From contig VXBA01005361.1 of assembly GCA_013399895.1 (NCBI GenBank), positions 4,938 through 68,937 on the forward strand: 64,000 nucleotides of DNA, given 5' to 3'. Below, in pieces: positions 60,491 through 64,000 of this stretch; the stretch's first letter is position 1; every line of letters starts with the position of its first letter. Source of the DNA: Serilophus lunatus (Eukaryota > Chordata > Aves > Passeriformes > Eurylaimidae). The translations under genes and the position numbers were made by a program. Below the pieces are notes generated by a model. It did no database searches. It saw only the letters and a list, made by a program, of their open reading frames with translations, and was not told where the DNA came from.

Positions 60491-63400
60491 ACAACTGATC
60501 AATAAATACAATGTATGATCCTCATGTGCCTCGCAGGAATAAAGTCCTAAATTCTTCAGCAGACTTTAATGCAGCAAGTGCTATGAAATGGTACCATAAG
60601 AATGAAGGAATGAGAAAGAAGGTTGTACAGGAAATAAAAAAGCCAGAAAAGGCTTTTTTTTTTTTTTTGCACAAGAAGTATTGAAAGAGCAGGAAATGGT
60701 TCTACCTCATCATCCAATCTCACAATTGCTCAATACCAACCCAGGGCAGTCTCCAATCCTACTTTTACACCCATGTCCTGTCCAAGACACTCTTTATTCA
60801 TATGGGAACCGAACTTAGTTATATTTCCAGTGAGCCATCAAGATCAAGACTCACTTATCATATGATATTTCAGTAAGCAGAATTTATTTTATTTTATGAA
60901 AACAAAACAGAACAAAAGAGCATCAAAACAAAAAACGGAAGGATGAAATAAAAGTTTGCATTTTGGCCTTTGGGGGAAAAAGAAATATTCTGAATGTTTT
61001 TAAAGTGATTAGTGTCTTCCTTGGATAAAGCCAAAGTGCTGCTAAGATCGTACATACAGGTGATTATACTAAAGATGTTGATTTTGGAAATGACCAACCA
61101 CTTTCTTTTGTGCTTGCAGCGTGTTGATGGGCAAAAATGACACTATTTTCAAGAATAAATAATTATGACAGAAAACATACACTCCCTCCCATTTTTCATA
61201 GATTATATTTACTGATCAGCTGTTTTATTTCATGGCTGTAGAAAGAAGGTTGTTTATCTTTACCACTGTACTACATTTCTCTGTCAGCAAACAGAATGCT
61301 GCGTATTTAAGATTTCCTCGGGTTTTCTGTATATTTAAGTAACTGAATCAAGTAAGAAACATGATTCTGTTTTAGGCTTGTTCTTGAGAGCTGAGGTTTG
61401 CAAATCAGGTTTATAATCCATAATCTCACTGGCACAGGACTCCCTTTCACCAAGGTTATCTTTACAAACAAGGGATAAAAAAGGGACAGTTTATTGCTTT
61501 CCCTGTTTTAATATTAATTTAGCTCTAAAATAGCTTATACACCCCTCAAGGAATTAAAAACAACAGGAATGTATTATTTCCCACCTGTTTTTTTCTTCTT
61601 CCCCCTCCCCATTTTAATCAGATACCTACTGGAACACTCCCAAAGCTATAGCACACTGGCCCTGTTTACCGACACAGAACTGCTCAATTTTATTGCAAAG
61701 ATCAGGGATTTCCAAAACAGAGATTATTTTGTCATTAGGGAATAAATGACTAAACTTTATAATTGTATTAAAGAACAGAAACCAGAGTGGTTTCTTGCTA
61801 GAAATTCCTACATGAGTGAATACACCAGTGCCAGGTTTTCCGAGGAAGTTTGCTGGAATTTTTCAACCTTATTGGAGTTTTCCACACATTATGTACTGTT
61901 GTAATCCAGTGTAAACCAGGCTAACTTTCAGTTTAGAAATTGTGCACTTCTTACTTACACAGTCAAAAATCCCCATGAACGTCAGAGTTAAATCAGAGCA
62001 TTGTCTTTATTGTGCTAAATTTTCTGAATGCAAACACCTTTATGTATAATCTATTAGGGAGGCAGAGCCCAAAGAAGCAGGGAAAGACTATATCAAATGT
62101 CAGTTAATTAAAGCTGCATAGAAATTTGGTATTTGTTTATAGGGAATATTTAATATTGAGGTCCATGATATTAATTTTTTTACAAAGATAATACTCTTGA
62201 TTTCTTTTTTTGAAAAAACCACCCACAAACAAGAGAAGGAATAAGTTCTGCTCCCAAAAGTAGCACAGAAAGCTGTGACATCAATGTCAGATGAACCCAA
62301 AACCCCACTGATATCACAGGAGGCTGATCCAAGTGCTGCGCTGGGTTATCCCTTACTGCCCCAAACTTGAGGTGAGGTTTGTTAAGAATCTTTATTTCTG
62401 TATGGATTCTATATTTATTAGCAGTTCCCATATGTGATCATTTGTTTCTAAATGGGTGTTTTTAGGGTGGATTAATAACAGTGGATCTTGCATGACCCAC
62501 TTTTAAACACTGTCCTTATTTCATGGACGTGTGTCTTTAGAAGATTTCTGATGTGATTCATGAATTATGAGAATAAAGTTCCTAAAGAAAAGGAGATCAG
62601 GATGCAAAGTGTATTTTAAGTGTAATCATTCACTAGCAATGAATTTGTTGGGGTGTAAATGAAGCATTCTTATCTTACAATTTCATAGGCATAGGATCTA
62701 ATATATTTTAATGTTCAGAATATATTCTAAAATACTATATTAGTTGCAGCAGATTGTGTTCAATGTTTAATAGCATTATGGGCAAAATTCAGTTTTGTGG
62801 GACCAGCCTACTTGTCTCCTTTTGGAAGAATCATTGTCACTGTCATTTCCAGGGGCTGAGACAAAAGTCAGGGAGAGGTCAGGCACCAGGAGGTTTCTGG
62901 AAGGAATTTGGAAAGCGGGATTTTGGATAAGAGGAGAAGAAGGAGGGATTGATGATGGATGCCCTCCAAGAGCTCTGGAATCATGGCTTGCTGCCCCTGC
63001 TGAGAGGGTGGAAGGGCTTTGGGTGGCAACAGCTTTCCCAATCCAAGACTCTGCAAGTTTGGGCACGTGCTTGCAGCTGGAATGTGGGATTTCTCTCTCT
63101 CTCCTTGGGCAGCTATTTCTTTTTACTTGCATTTACAGTTCTCCAAATGTCAGTAACATAAAATCAGCATAGTAAGACACTACATGCTACATTAGATCCT
63201 TTGGCTTTCTGTGGAAAAACTAGAATATTCATCCTTAATGCCAGATTTTACTGCCTGTCACTATGATTGCTTATAGACTATTCCGGAGAGCACCCTATTC
63301 TTCTGATTGCCTGGATTATGTTTGAGCATAAAAAAGTCCCAAAATAGATCATAAATAAGTTTCTTGCATTAGGAAACACAAGATAAAGCCAAGGTGGATA

Positions 63401-64000
63401 CCTGTCTGAGCCTACTGGAGTCATGTGCCCAGATTGAGCAATTCACTACTCCCAGAACTGGTTATGAAGACATATTGCCATGCGCTCTCTTTTTTTTCCT
63501 TTATAGTAGCTGGGTTTGTGTAAGGAAAGACTAAGATTTTTAGTAGAGAAGAACAAAATAAATGAAATTTCTAAAATCAAAGAACCAAGTTGCTGCTTAG
63601 TGGTACTTCAGAATAAAGTCTGAGCAACTCAGGGTTAAACACTGAGCAGCACTGTGGCTAGAGAAGGAAAGGAAAACAATATTCAAAGCATGAGAACACT
63701 ACTGTCTTTTTTAACCTTTAGCCAAGCGCTGTGTAGCATTGTATGTGAAAAAATGTGGCTGTAGCTCTAAGTGTCTCCTTGCATTCCCTGTTTTTGCAAG
63801 TGCCCTGATCATTTTGCAATAATATCTCTACACAAAGGCAGATATGGATTGGAACTCTCAGGCACAAATAATCCACATTCTGATTCCAAGCATTTAGAAT
63901 TCAGATGTGATATGGAGGGACTTTAATCTGTAACATTAAATAGCATTTCAGAGTCATTGACAATACCCAGTGTTGCGTTTCTGTAAGTCTCTTCATAAAG
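60491..64000 (-). other. PPARG: PPARG intron 3 (partial)
   Basis: Intronic sequence upstream of the hinge exon, extending past the window. It includes a 15-base T run at 60654-60668. I looked for the zinc-finger exons and did not find them here. Confidence 0.8.

Noticed and set aside
59828..60505. 225-codon plus-strand open frame
   Set aside because: It runs antisense across the PPARG hinge exon and then through the CR1 element, so it is a shadow of both.
60636..60668. Hairpin AAAAAGCC/GGCTTTTT followed by T run, resembling a bacterial terminator
   Set aside because: It lies in a vertebrate intron; the A and T runs are ordinary low-complexity sequence.

Overview
This is a stretch of a vertebrate nuclear genome, most likely a bird. 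It carries intron-containing genes of the tetrapod block MKRN2OS - TSEN2 - PPARG, CR1 LINE 3' ends typical of birds and other sauropsids, compact introns and a GC-rich CpG island loaded with tandem repeats. No bacterial, phage or CRISPR features are present. The species cannot be named from the sequence. Comparisons with human proteins and the human PPARG 3'UTR are from recall, not from an alignment run here.

Layout. (1) 1-2995, plus strand: the last three coding exons and 3'UTR of MKRN2OS; its 5' exons lie left of the window. (2) 3915-12153, minus strand: the complete coding part of TSEN2, the catalytic subunit of the tRNA splicing endonuclease. It has 11 coding exons joining into a 445-codon frame with all three catalytic residues. 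MKRN2OS and TSEN2 converge tail to tail with about 0.9 kb between them. (3) 12.55-14.2 kb: the CpG island that must hold the TSEN2 promoter. It contains a 20-bp minisatellite organised as a 100-bp higher-order repeat, an 18-bp CATCCT-type satellite and a 29-bp repeat. (4) About 14.2-49.2 kb: roughly 35 kb between genes with no recognisable exon. It holds one good CR1 copy, one CR1 relic, a few short tandem repeats and one unexplained 256-codon open frame. (5) 49.2-64.0 kb, minus strand: the 3' half of PPARG, i.e. the hinge exon, both ligand-binding-domain exons and a highly conserved 3'UTR. Its DNA-binding-domain and 5' exons lie right of 64000.

The genes do not form a pathway. PPARG is a nuclear receptor for adipocyte and lipid genes, TSEN2 cuts introns from pre-tRNA, and MKRN2OS is an uncharacterised vertebrate protein. 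Their order and relative orientation match the human 3p25 block, so this is ordinary conserved synteny. I found no evidence of an undescribed system. The observations most worth checking are the exact higher-order repeat in the TSEN2 CpG island, conserved miR-27- and miR-130-type sites in the PPARG 3'UTR, a sense CR1 with a polyadenylation hexamer just upstream of a PPARG exon, and the unexplained long open frame near 41 kb.
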